Assembly (NCBI RefSeq): GCF_027941915.1 | Contig: NZ_CP116009.1 | Coordinates: 1,860,001 to 1,924,000, forward strand | Origin: Ramlibacter tataouinensis | GTDB taxonomy: Bacteria > Pseudomonadota > Gammaproteobacteria > Burkholderiales > Burkholderiaceae_C | Direction of reading: 5' to 3' | Length of the DNA: 64,000 bases | In this document: positions 1 to 6,707 of the stretch, piece after piece | How positions within the stretch are numbered: position 1 is the stretch's first letter | Layout: each line of letters starts with the position of its first letter | Notes under the pieces: model-generated | Databases searched by the model: none | Told to the model about the DNA's origin: nothing | What the model saw: only the letters and a program-made list of their open reading frames with translations | Program-made: the position numbers and the translations under genes

Positions 1-1
1 G

Positions 2-433
2 CTGCACCTGTCGGCCGGCGAGCAGGTCGACAAGCGCCTGAAGCAGATGCGCGAGCGGGCCGAGCGGTTCTATGGCCACCTGGGCGAGCGCCAGCTGGCG
101 GCCCTGCGCCAGCAGCTCGAGCGCTCTGCGTTCAGCCCAGCCCTGTTCCATGCCGAGCGCCAACGCCGCCAGCAGGACACGCTCGCGGTGCTGCGCCGGC
201 TGACCGCGCAGCCGCCCGAGCAGGCACGGACCGCGGTGCACGGGCTGCTGGAGCGCTTCGGCGCCTCGCCCGATCCGGCCTGGCGCGCCTGGCAGCAAGT
301 CGCAGCGCAGGAAACCTGCCGCCAGGTCGCGGCCTTGCACAACGCCACCACGCCCGAGCAGCGCGAGCACGCCGCGCGCCGCCTGCGCAGCTGGCAGCAC
401 GACCTGGCCGAGCTGGCGGCAGACCGCCCATGA
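2..433 (+). CDS. DUF6279-like lipoprotein, C-terminal part
   Basis: The reading frame is open from the first complete codon and its start lies before the window, so only about 143 C-terminal residues are visible. They are Arg/Gln/Ala-rich, predicted all-helical, with repeated hydrophobic spacing and no catalytic motif. The pattern resembles DUF6279 lipoproteins of Burkholderiales, whose function is unknown; the lipobox would be off the left edge. Its stop overlaps the ATG of the MFS transporter by four bases (ATGA), so the two are probably translationally coupled. Confidence 0.6.
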   Translation: MHLSAGEQVDKRLKQMRERAERFYGHLGERQLAALRQQLERSAFSPALFHAERQRRQQDTLAVLRRLTAQPPEQARTAVHGLLERFGASPDPAWRAWQQVAAQETCRQVAALHNATTPEQREHAARRLRSWQHDLAELAADRP

Positions 434-1572
434 GTGCGGCCGCGGGCAGCGGCCGCATGGCGGTGGTGTGGCGCTTCGCCGCGGCCACCTCGCTGATCAT
501 GCTGGCCTTCGCGATGACGGCGCCGGTGCTGGCCGTCAGCCTGCAGCAGGCCGGAGCCAGTCCGGCCGAAGTCGGGCTGTTCGCCATGGTCCCGTTCGCG
601 ATGGTGGGGCTGCTGATCCCGCTGGTGCCGCGGGTGATTGCCCGCTGGGGGGTGGTGCGCACCTACCGGGCCGGTTGCGCGCTGGACCTGGTCGGCGCCG
701 CGCTGTATGCGCTCACCGACCACTGGCTGCCGTGGACGCTGGGCTCGGTGTTCATCGGCATCGGGGCGGCCGCGCTGTGGAACGCCACCGAGGCGCTGCT
801 GGCGCGCGAAGCGCCGCCGCAGCAGCGCGGGCGGGTGATGGGGCTGTACCAGACGCTGCTGGGCGCCTCGCTGGCGATCGGGCCTTTCCTGCCGGGTTTG
901 CTGGGATGGGGGGCGCGTCCGGTGCTGTGGGCCGGCGCCGTGCTGGTGGCGCTGTGCGGCCTGATCGCCGCAGCGATCCCGGCGCACGCGACCAGCGAGC
1001 CGCCGCCCGGCCAGGCGGGCACCTGGGAAGCCATCCGCCGGGTGCCGCTGCTGGTGCTGATCGCCTTCAGCGGCGGGGTGTTCGAGGCCGGCCTGGGCTC
1101 GATCAGTGCCGCCCATGCCTCGGCGATGGGACTGAGCCTGAGCGCCGCCGCGACCGTGGCCGGCGCCATCGGCATGGGCAGCTTCGCCTGCCAGTACCCG
1201 GCGGGGCTGGCCGCCGATCGGTTCGCGCTGCGCAGCGTGTTCACCGTGGCCGCGCTGCTGCTGCTGGCCTCCAGCGTTGCGCTGGCCTTCACGCCGCAGT
1301 GGCCCTGGCTGCTGTGGGGCGTGGGCGCGCTGTGGGGCGCGGTCGGGGGTGCGCTCTACACGCTGACCATGGTGGAGGTCGCCCATGTGTTCGCAGGGCG
1401 CGCCACGGCGGGCGGCGCGGCCGCGATGATCACCGGCTACACCGCCGGCGGCACGGCCGGCCCGGTGGCCGCCGGCGCCGCGCTGCAGTGGGGCGGCATC
1501 GGCGGCATGGCCGCCGCACTGGGCCTGCTTGCCGCCGCCACGGTGGTGGCGGCGCGCAGCGTGCGGGATTGA
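430..1572 (+). CDS. MFS transporter
   Basis: A 380-residue, very hydrophobic protein with about twelve predicted membrane helices, matching the major facilitator superfamily in length and layout. The cytoplasmic loop after helix 2 has the basic PRVIARWG stretch, where MFS proteins carry motif A. A second half-repeat starts near residue 200 after a hydrophilic loop. It belongs to the single-polypeptide secondary transporters of the inner membrane; the substrate cannot be read from sequence. The start is fixed by the ATGA overlap with the upstream lipoprotein gene. No drug-efflux signature is obvious. Confidence 0.85.
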   Translation: MSAAAGSGRMAVVWRFAAATSLIMLAFAMTAPVLAVSLQQAGASPAEVGLFAMVPFAMVGLLIPLVPRVIARWGVVRTYRAGCALDLVGAALYALTDHWLPWTLGSVFIGIGAAALWNATEALLAREAPPQQRGRVMGLYQTLLGASLAIGPFLPGLLGWGARPVLWAGAVLVALCGLIAAAIPAHATSEPPPGQAGTWEAIRRVPLLVLIAFSGGVFEAGLGSISAAHASAMGLSLSAAATVAGAIGMGSFACQYPAGLAADRFALRSVFTVAALLLLASSVALAFTPQWPWLLWGVGALWGAVGGALYTLTMVEVAHVFAGRATAGGAAAMITGYTAGGTAGPVAAGAALQWGGIGGMAAALGLLAAATVVAARSVRD

Positions 1573-1583
1573 ACGCGCGCCAT

Positions 1584-1610
1584 CCGGCGCCCGCCTTGGC
1601 GGGGCGCCGG
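1584..1610. terminator. GC-rich hairpin between convergent genes
   Basis: CCGGCGCC at 1584-1591 pairs perfectly with GGCGCCGG at 1603-1610 around a short loop that can pair further. It lies just after the MFS stop and before the stop of the convergent glutamine-rich gene. There is no U-run, so efficient intrinsic termination is not certain. Confidence 0.5.
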
Positions 1611-1639
1611 CGGAGGAAACAGCGCAAGGCGCCTGGCGG

Positions 1640-2083
1640 TCAGTGCTCGCCCTTGGAGTGCGAGCGGCCCTCGCGCTCGGCTTCCTTCATCTCGCGCGCT
1701 TCGCGTTCCGAGCCCGGCTGGGCCGCCTGGGCGTCGGCCTTGACGTCGTGCGACTGCAGGTACTGCTCGGTGCGCCGGTTGTACTCGCGCGTGCCTTCGT
1801 AGCTGCCCTCGCCCATCTGCTGCTGCGGCTTGCCGGCCGATTGCTGCTGCTGGGAGCCCGATCGCTGCTGCGGGGCCTGCTGGCCAGCGTGGCGCTGGGA
1901 GGAACGCTGGGACTGGCCCTGCTGCGGCTGCTGCTTTTGCTGGGGCTGCTGCTGCCCGTGTTGCTGCTGCTCTTGCTGTCCTTGCTGCTGCTGGCGCTGC
2001 TGCGAGCTTCGCTGCTGCTGGTCCTGCTGGCGTTGCGGTTGCTGCTGTTGCTGCTGCTGGGACGACTTCTTGCCTTGGTTCAT
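1640..2083 (-). CDS. glutamine-rich low-complexity protein, hypothetical
   Basis: A 147-residue hydrophilic protein. Roughly half of the first 87 residues are Gln, in runs of up to seven, mixed with Ser, Arg, Pro and Gly; this is an intrinsically disordered region. The last about 60 residues are normal complexity: a YEGTREYNRRTEQYLQSHDV segment followed by charged EAREMKEAEREGRSHSKG. No signal peptide or membrane helix is present. Start choice: AAGGAG lies seven bases before the ATG at 2083 but only one base before the ATG at 2089, so the inner start is preferred. Function unknown. Confidence 0.7.
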   Translation of the reverse strand: MNQGKKSSQQQQQQQPQRQQDQQQRSSQQRQQQQGQQEQQQHGQQQPQQKQQPQQGQSQRSSQRHAGQQAPQQRSGSQQQQSAGKPQQQMGEGSYEGTREYNRRTEQYLQSHDVKADAQAAQPGSEREAREMKEAEREGRSHSKGEH

Positions 2084-2173
2084 GGCCATGCTCCTTGGGG
2101 GAAAACACCACCATAGGGAACACGGCAGCGCTGCGCAGTCGGCGCACAGCGCGCGATCCGTCGGAACACGCCG

Positions 2174-2206
2174 ACAGTCGCGCAGCCCGGTCGGCCGCGC
2201 GACTGT
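2174..2206 (-). terminator. hairpin after the metallo-hydrolase gene
   Basis: ACAGTCGCGC (2174-2183) and GCGCGACTGT (2197-2206) form a perfect 10-bp stem with a 13-base loop, twelve bases past the stop of the metallo-beta-lactamase-fold gene. No T-run follows, so it may be a weak or Rho-assisted terminator or a 3'-end stabilising hairpin. Confidence 0.5.
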
Positions 2207-2217
2207 TCAGCCGGGGC

Positions 2218-3207
2218 TCACTGCTGGAGCTGGGCCCACATTTCCTTGTCGCGCTCGGCGGTCCAGATGCGCGGGTTCTTGATGCCGCGCGCCTCGTCGT
2301 AGGCGCGGCTCACGTCGAACGGCAGGCAGTGCTCGTAGATGAACACATGGCCGAACACCGGGTCCATGCTCTTGCGGGTGTGCGCCATCGCGGCCTTGAG
2401 GTCCATGTTGGCGGCGGCAGCCTCTTTCGCCGCCGCGAACAGCGTCTCGACCCAGCGCTTGGTGTAGTCCAGCGCCTTGTTGACCTGCGCGTTGCCCCTC
2501 ATCGCCTCGCCCCGGCCGGGAACCAGGGCCTCGGCCCCGAGGGCACGCAGCGCCTCCAGCGTGGCCGGCCATTCCTCCAGGTGGGCGTCGCCGGTATAGA
2601 CGCCCGCTTCGTACTCCACCAGGTCGCCGGAGAACAGCACCTTTTCCTCTTCCACCCAGGCGATGGTGTCGCCGCGGGTGTGGCCCGGGCCGGGGTGCCA
2701 GACCTGCACCTTGACGCCGCCCAGGTCCAGCGTCAGCCGGCCGGACACCTCGCCCTTGGCCGGGTCGCCGCCGCCGATCACCAGCGTCGGCCAGGTCAGG
2801 CCCGGCACCGATTCGGCGTTGCGGAACAGGCGCGGGAAGCGCTCCATCTCCGACTGCATGTCCTCCTTGCCGCGCTCGACGATCAGCTCGTAGGTGCCCT
2901 GGCTGGCGATGATCTCGGTGGCGCCCTCGGCGGCGTAGGCGCTGGCGCCCAGCACGCGCACGGCGTGGTAGTGCGTCAGCAGCACGTACTTGATCGGCTT
3001 GTCGCTGACGGTGCGGATGCGGGCGATCAGGTCGCGCGCCATGGCCGGGGTGGCGGTGGCGTCGCTGACCAGGATGAACTGGTCGCCGATGATCACGCCC
3101 GAGTTGGGGTCGCCCTCGGCCGTGTAGGCCCAGCAATGCGGCGACAGTTGCTCGAAGGTGATCTGCTTGTCGGCCAGGTCGGCCTGGCTGGCGAAGGCTT
3201 TGGACAC
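2218..3207 (-). CDS. MBL-fold metallo-hydrolase with degenerate metal motif
   Basis: A 329-residue metallo-beta-lactamase-fold protein. The fold is shown by VSDATATPAMARDLI, LLTHYH, HPGPGHTRGD and LFSGDLV in family order. The usual HxHxDH motif is HYHAVR here (residues 79-84), so the Asp and last His of the second metal site are Val and Arg; the two His of the motif and the later His in GPGHT remain. A one-metal enzyme or altered chemistry is plausible. No signal peptide. A GTG start at 3207 has AGGAG seven bases upstream, better than the ATG at 3234. It is probably monocistronic, behind the palindromic promoter at 3243-3270. Substrate unknown. Confidence 0.8.
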   Translation of the reverse strand: MSKAFASQADLADKQITFEQLSPHCWAYTAEGDPNSGVIIGDQFILVSDATATPAMARDLIARIRTVSDKPIKYVLLTHYHAVRVLGASAYAAEGATEIIASQGTYELIVERGKEDMQSEMERFPRLFRNAESVPGLTWPTLVIGGGDPAKGEVSGRLTLDLGGVKVQVWHPGPGHTRGDTIAWVEEEKVLFSGDLVEYEAGVYTGDAHLEEWPATLEALRALGAEALVPGRGEAMRGNAQVNKALDYTKRWVETLFAAAKEAAAANMDLKAAMAHTRKSMDPVFGHVFIYEHCLPFDVSRAYDEARGIKNPRIWTAERDKEMWAQLQQ

Positions 3208-3242
3208 GGTGGGGCTCCTGCGATCCGGATGCAAAGCAGGCG

Positions 3243-3270
3243 ATTCTACTTACCGTAATCCATTACGGAA
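3243..3270 (-). promoter_or_regulatory. promoter with embedded palindromic operator
   Basis: Reading leftward, TTCCGT (3270-3265) and TAGAAT (3248-3243) are 16 bp apart and resemble -35 and -10 boxes for the metallo-hydrolase gene. Between and overlapping them is CCGTAAT-CC-ATTACGG (3253-3268), a palindrome with exact 7-bp arms, a typical placement for a TetR/GntR-type repressor site. No obvious cognate regulator gene is adjacent. The role is inferred from position and symmetry. Confidence 0.5.
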
Positions 3271-3334
3271 TGTTGAACGGCCGAATGCCCTCACCGCTCC
3301 TTCGGGGCGGGCTCACCCGGCCGTCCACCGCGGC

Positions 3335-3805
3335 TCACATCGCGCAGCAGCGATCGGGCTGCGGGCGCGACCGCGCACCGCCCAGCGCCAGGCCGGCGAG
3401 CGCCGCCAGCAGGCGCCAGCCGGCCTGCCCGGCCAGCACCAGCGCGCCGTGCAGCTCGCGCCAGGACTGCGCCACCGCCTGCCGGCGCGGCACACGGACC
3501 TCCTGCACCTGCGGCGCCAGGTCCCAGCTGAAGAACGCCGGCGCACGGCGCTGGTTCGACTCCAGCACCAGCCGCTGCCCCGCGCGCACCCGCACCTGCT
3601 GGCCCGCCGCCAGCACCCGGTCGCCCAGGTCGTTGAGCGGACCGGCATGGGGCCCGTCGAAGGTCAGCCAAATGCCGCCTCCGGCCACGCGCAGCAGGCT
3701 GTCCTCGCGCGGGCGCAGCGTCACGGCGCGGCCGGCATCGAGCCGCCAGGTGCCCGGCAGGGCGGCCGTCGATTGTTGCGATTGCGTCAGCGTGAGGGTG
3801 CTCAT
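3335..3805 (-). CDS. DUF2917 family protein
   Basis: A 156-residue protein. The central part (LRVAGGGIWLTFDG, GDRVLAAGQQVRVRAGQRLVLES) has the cupin-like DUF2917 signature found in Burkholderiales, usually beside a LysR regulator; its function is not established. The C-terminus is Ala/Leu/Arg-rich and may be amphipathic. Start: the ATG at 3805 has AGGAG seven bases upstream; an in-frame upstream ATG at 3892 lacks this and overlaps the divergent LysR gene. A second DUF2917 gene follows another LysR gene near 58.4 kb. Confidence 0.75.
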   Translation of the reverse strand: MSTLTLTQSQQSTAALPGTWRLDAGRAVTLRPREDSLLRVAGGGIWLTFDGPHAGPLNDLGDRVLAAGQQVRVRAGQRLVLESNQRRAPAFFSWDLAPQVQEVRVPRRQAVAQSWRELHGALVLAGQAGWRLLAALAGLALGGARSRPQPDRCCAM

Positions 3806-3873
3806 GGCGATCTCCTGGGAGGCGTTTCGGGGTGAGTGGATGATCGGGCGCGCGCGGTTGGCAGTCCAATGAA

Positions 3874-4917
3874 ATGCAGCTAGGCTATTCATTCGCTTCC
3901 CGCATCAATCCCGAGCCCGCCGCCGCCAGCCCGTCCATGCTGCATTCCCAGACCCACCTGCGCAGCCGCCCGATCGCGGCCGGCCACCTGCGCGCCTTCG
4001 AGGCGGTGGCCCGCCACCTGAACTTCCGCGCCGCCGCCGAGGAGATGGCGCTGACGCAATCGGCGGTGAGCCGGCAGATCCAGTCGCTGGAAGACGAGGT
4101 CGGCGTGCCGCTGTTCCTGCGCCACACGCGGGCGGTCGAGCTCACCGGCGCCGGCGCCCAGCTGCTGGCGGCGGTGTCGCAGTCGCTGCCGCGCATCGAC
4201 GCCGCCGTGCGCCAGATCCGCCACAACGCCGGCCGCAAGAGCGTGTCCATCACCACCTTCGCCTCGTTCGCCTCGATGTGGCTGATCCCGCGGCTGGAGC
4301 AGTTCCAGCGTGACCACCCGGAGATCGACATCCGCATCGACGCCACCGACGCCTCGCTCGACCTGGACCTGGCCGACGTCGACCTGGCGCTGCGCTACGG
4401 GCCGGCGGACCACATGCCGCCCAAGGCGATCCGCATGTTCGGCGAGCAGCTCACGCCGGTGGCCAGCCCCTGGCTGCTCAAGGCCACGCCGCTGAAGAAG
4501 CCGGCCGACCTCGCCCAGTTCGCGTTGATCGAGGCCGGCGACGCCCTCCCCTCGCACATGGAGTGGCTGAGCTGGCAGCGCTGGCTGGCGCAGCAGCACC
4601 TGACGCGCTTCCAGCCCAAGCGCTGGCTCTACTTCAACTACGCCTACCAGATGGTGCAGGCCGCGCTCACCGGCCAGGGCGTGGTGCTGGCGCGGCTGCC
4701 GATGGTGGCCGAGAGCCTGGCCAACGGCGACCTGGTCGAGCCGCTGCCGGGACTGCGCATCGACTCGCCGCTGTCCTACTGGCTGATCGTCGGCCAGCGC
4801 AGCCACCAGCGGCCGGAGATCGGCGCCTTCTGCGAGTGGCTGCAGGCCCAGGCCAAGGCCACGCGCCAGACCATCGGCGAGGTGCCGGACCCGGACACCA
4901 TCGACAACATCGACTGA
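3874..4917 (+). CDS. LysR-family transcriptional regulator
   Basis: A protein of up to 347 residues with an N-terminal winged helix-turn-helix (AAAEEMALTQSAVSRQIQSL) and a LysR substrate-binding domain of the GcvA subgroup (ITTFASFASMWLIPRL, DVDLALRYG). It binds DNA as a multimer and responds to an unknown small molecule. It is divergent from DUF2917, the usual LysR target arrangement. The start is uncertain: ATG 3874 lacks a clear Shine-Dalgarno site, and an in-frame ATG at 3937 removes a weakly conserved leader and is a real alternative. Confidence 0.88.
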   Translation: MQLGYSFASRINPEPAAASPSMLHSQTHLRSRPIAAGHLRAFEAVARHLNFRAAAEEMALTQSAVSRQIQSLEDEVGVPLFLRHTRAVELTGAGAQLLAAVSQSLPRIDAAVRQIRHNAGRKSVSITTFASFASMWLIPRLEQFQRDHPEIDIRIDATDASLDLDLADVDLALRYGPADHMPPKAIRMFGEQLTPVASPWLLKATPLKKPADLAQFALIEAGDALPSHMEWLSWQRWLAQQHLTRFQPKRWLYFNYAYQMVQAALTGQGVVLARLPMVAESLANGDLVEPLPGLRIDSPLSYWLIVGQRSHQRPEIGAFCEWLQAQAKATRQTIGEVPDPDTIDNID

Positions 4918-4927
4918 AAGGCCCGGC

Positions 4928-6094
4928 TCAGCGCCCCTCGGTCATCGCCAGCGCTTCCTGCACGTACAGGTAGACCTCCTCCGGGATGGAGGGATGGCGC
5001 TGGCGTTCCTTGGTGCGCCACTGGCCCAGGCGCACGATCACCAGCTCGCGCGAAGGCACCACGATGGCGTACTGCCCCAGGTGCCCCTGCATGAACCAGA
5101 AGGGCGGGCTGTGCTGCGGATCCATCCACAGGCCGTGGCCGTAGTGGGCCACCTTGCCGTTGGACGTGGTCATGCGCTGCACGAAATCCGCCGGCAGCAC
5201 CGGCTGGCCGTTCCACTGGCCGCCCTGCAGCAGCAGCTGCGCCAGCCGCGCCATGTTGCGCGCCGAGGTGTGGAGGCAGCAGTAGGCCAGCTCCATGCCG
5301 CCGTCCTCGCGCGGGTGGTCCAGGCTCCAGCTCGCCTCGGCCAGCCCGAGCGGCTGCCACAGGCGCCGCGAGGCGTAAGCCGACAGCGTCGTGCCGGGCT
5401 CGCGCGCCTGGAGCGCGCGCTGCAGCGCGATGGCCAGCACCTGGGTCGAGGCGCTGCTGTACTCGTAGCCGCTGCCCGGCTCGCGCTCGAAGCCCTGGCG
5501 CAGCACCGTGCCCTGCGCGTCGCCGCCGAAGTACAGCTCGGTGGTCGGGTTGAGCGGCAGGTAGTAGTTCTCGTCCCAGGCGTGGCCCGAGGTCATGGCC
5601 GACAACTGCGCCAGCGTCGCCTGGCGACCCTGCGGATGGCCGGCGTACTCGGTGATCCAGGTGGCCAGCGGCGCGTCGAACGAGGACACGGTACCGTCGG
5701 CCACCGCGGCGCCGGCGAGCATCGTCACCAGCGTCTTGGCCATGGAAAAGACGTTGGTGCGGCTGTCCGGCCCGTATGGCGGGAAGTAGCTCTCGTGCAC
5801 CAGCGCGCCGCGCTGCGCCACCAGGAAGGCCGCGCTGCGGTGCTGGCGCAGGTAGGCGGCCGTACCGTCCGACAGCGGTAGCGCCTGCGCCGCCGGCCAG
5901 GGCTGCGGCGTGCCGCCGGCGACGCGCGCCTGGGTGAAATTGCGCGCGTCGTCGATGTGCGCGGTGTTGTAGCCCTGCAGGTAGGTGAAGCGCAGGGCGT
6001 TCCAGATGTAGCCATGGCCGCTGGCCTGCAGCGCCGCCGCGGCCAGCGCCAGCAGGACCAGCAGCCCAAGCAGGCCGCGCTTGATGTATTTCAT
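4928..6094 (-). CDS. serine hydrolase, beta-lactamase/esterase family
   Basis: A 388-residue serine hydrolase of the class C beta-lactamase/6-aminohexanoate-dimer-hydrolase type. An N-terminal hydrophobic segment (residues 7-24) is a signal anchor. The SxxK catalytic motif is SMAK (Ser117, Lys120), and YSS in GYEYSSAS supplies the Tyr motif; HYGHGLW lies where the third motif is expected. The GGAGCGGAA before the ATG is a fair ribosome site. It starts 19 bases after the 5-formyl-THF cyclo-ligase stop and probably shares its transcript. Substrate unknown; these proteins are usually esterases or peptidases rather than resistance enzymes. Confidence 0.85.
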   Translation of the reverse strand: MKYIKRGLLGLLVLLALAAAALQASGHGYIWNALRFTYLQGYNTAHIDDARNFTQARVAGGTPQPWPAAQALPLSDGTAAYLRQHRSAAFLVAQRGALVHESYFPPYGPDSRTNVFSMAKTLVTMLAGAAVADGTVSSFDAPLATWITEYAGHPQGRQATLAQLSAMTSGHAWDENYYLPLNPTTELYFGGDAQGTVLRQGFEREPGSGYEYSSASTQVLAIALQRALQAREPGTTLSAYASRRLWQPLGLAEASWSLDHPREDGGMELAYCCLHTSARNMARLAQLLLQGGQWNGQPVLPADFVQRMTTSNGKVAHYGHGLWMDPQHSPPFWFMQGHLGQYAIVVPSRELVIVRLGQWRTKERQRHPSIPEEVYLYVQEALAMTEGR

Positions 6095-6113
6095 TTCCGC
6101 TCCCCCTTGGTGT

Positions 6114-6698
6114 TCAGACTGGCCAGACCACGCCGTTGTCGTTCAGGATGGCGTCCAGCGGCACGTCGTGCGGCTCGGGCGCCAGCTCGTCGAGGTAGCC
6201 GGTGGTGAAGCCCAGGCCGACCGTGAACGGCCGCGGCTGCAGCCGGGCCAGGGTGCGGTCGTAGAAGCCGCCGCCGTAGCCCAGTCGGAACCCGCCCGGC
6301 CCATAGCCGACGCAAGGCACGAACAGCAGGGTGGGCACCACCACCTCGGTGTCCTTCGGCTTCGGAATGCCGTAGGCGTCCTCCTCCATCGGGCAGCCGG
6401 GGTGCCAGGCGTGAAATTGGAGCGTCTTGTGCAGCTTGTCCACCACAGGCAGCGCGATGCGGCGCAACTGCGGTTCGTCCAGCAATTCGCCGTCTTCCTT
6501 CCAGCGGTGCAACGCCGGCAGCGGATCGAACTCGCCCTTGATCGGCCAATAGGCGCCGATCACGGTGTCGGGGCGGCCCACCAGCCAGATGCGCATCACC
6601 TGCTGCAGCAGCGCGGAGCGCCGCAGCCGGTCCGGCAGGTTCAGCCGCTCCTCGACCAGGCGCGCCCGCAGGGCTTTTTTCTCCTCCGGCGTGCTCAT
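6114..6698 (-). CDS. fau: 5-formyltetrahydrofolate cyclo-ligase
   Basis: A 194-residue cytoplasmic enzyme converting 5-formyl-THF plus ATP to 5,10-methenyl-THF. Evidence: N-terminal basic helix (KKALRARLVEERLNL), the YWPIKGEFDP segment, and the C-terminal GYGPGGFRLGYGGGFYDRTL, the diagnostic nucleotide/folate site. Length is normal for the family. The ATG is only nine bases from the divergent slt ATG, so its promoter must lie inside slt. It joins metF and the folM/folB genes as folate-related functions in the window, but not in one operon. Confidence 0.9.
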   Translation of the reverse strand: MSTPEEKKALRARLVEERLNLPDRLRRSALLQQVMRIWLVGRPDTVIGAYWPIKGEFDPLPALHRWKEDGELLDEPQLRRIALPVVDKLHKTLQFHAWHPGCPMEEDAYGIPKPKDTEVVVPTLLFVPCVGYGPGGFRLGYGGGFYDRTLARLQPRPFTVGLGFTTGYLDELAPEPHDVPLDAILNDNGVVWPV

Positions 6699-6707
6699 AA
6701 TCCCCCG

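Noticed and set aside
1830-2282. A Cys/Trp-rich plus-strand frame
   Set aside because: It is the reverse reading of the CAG-rich glutamine gene, which turns into Cys and Leu codons.
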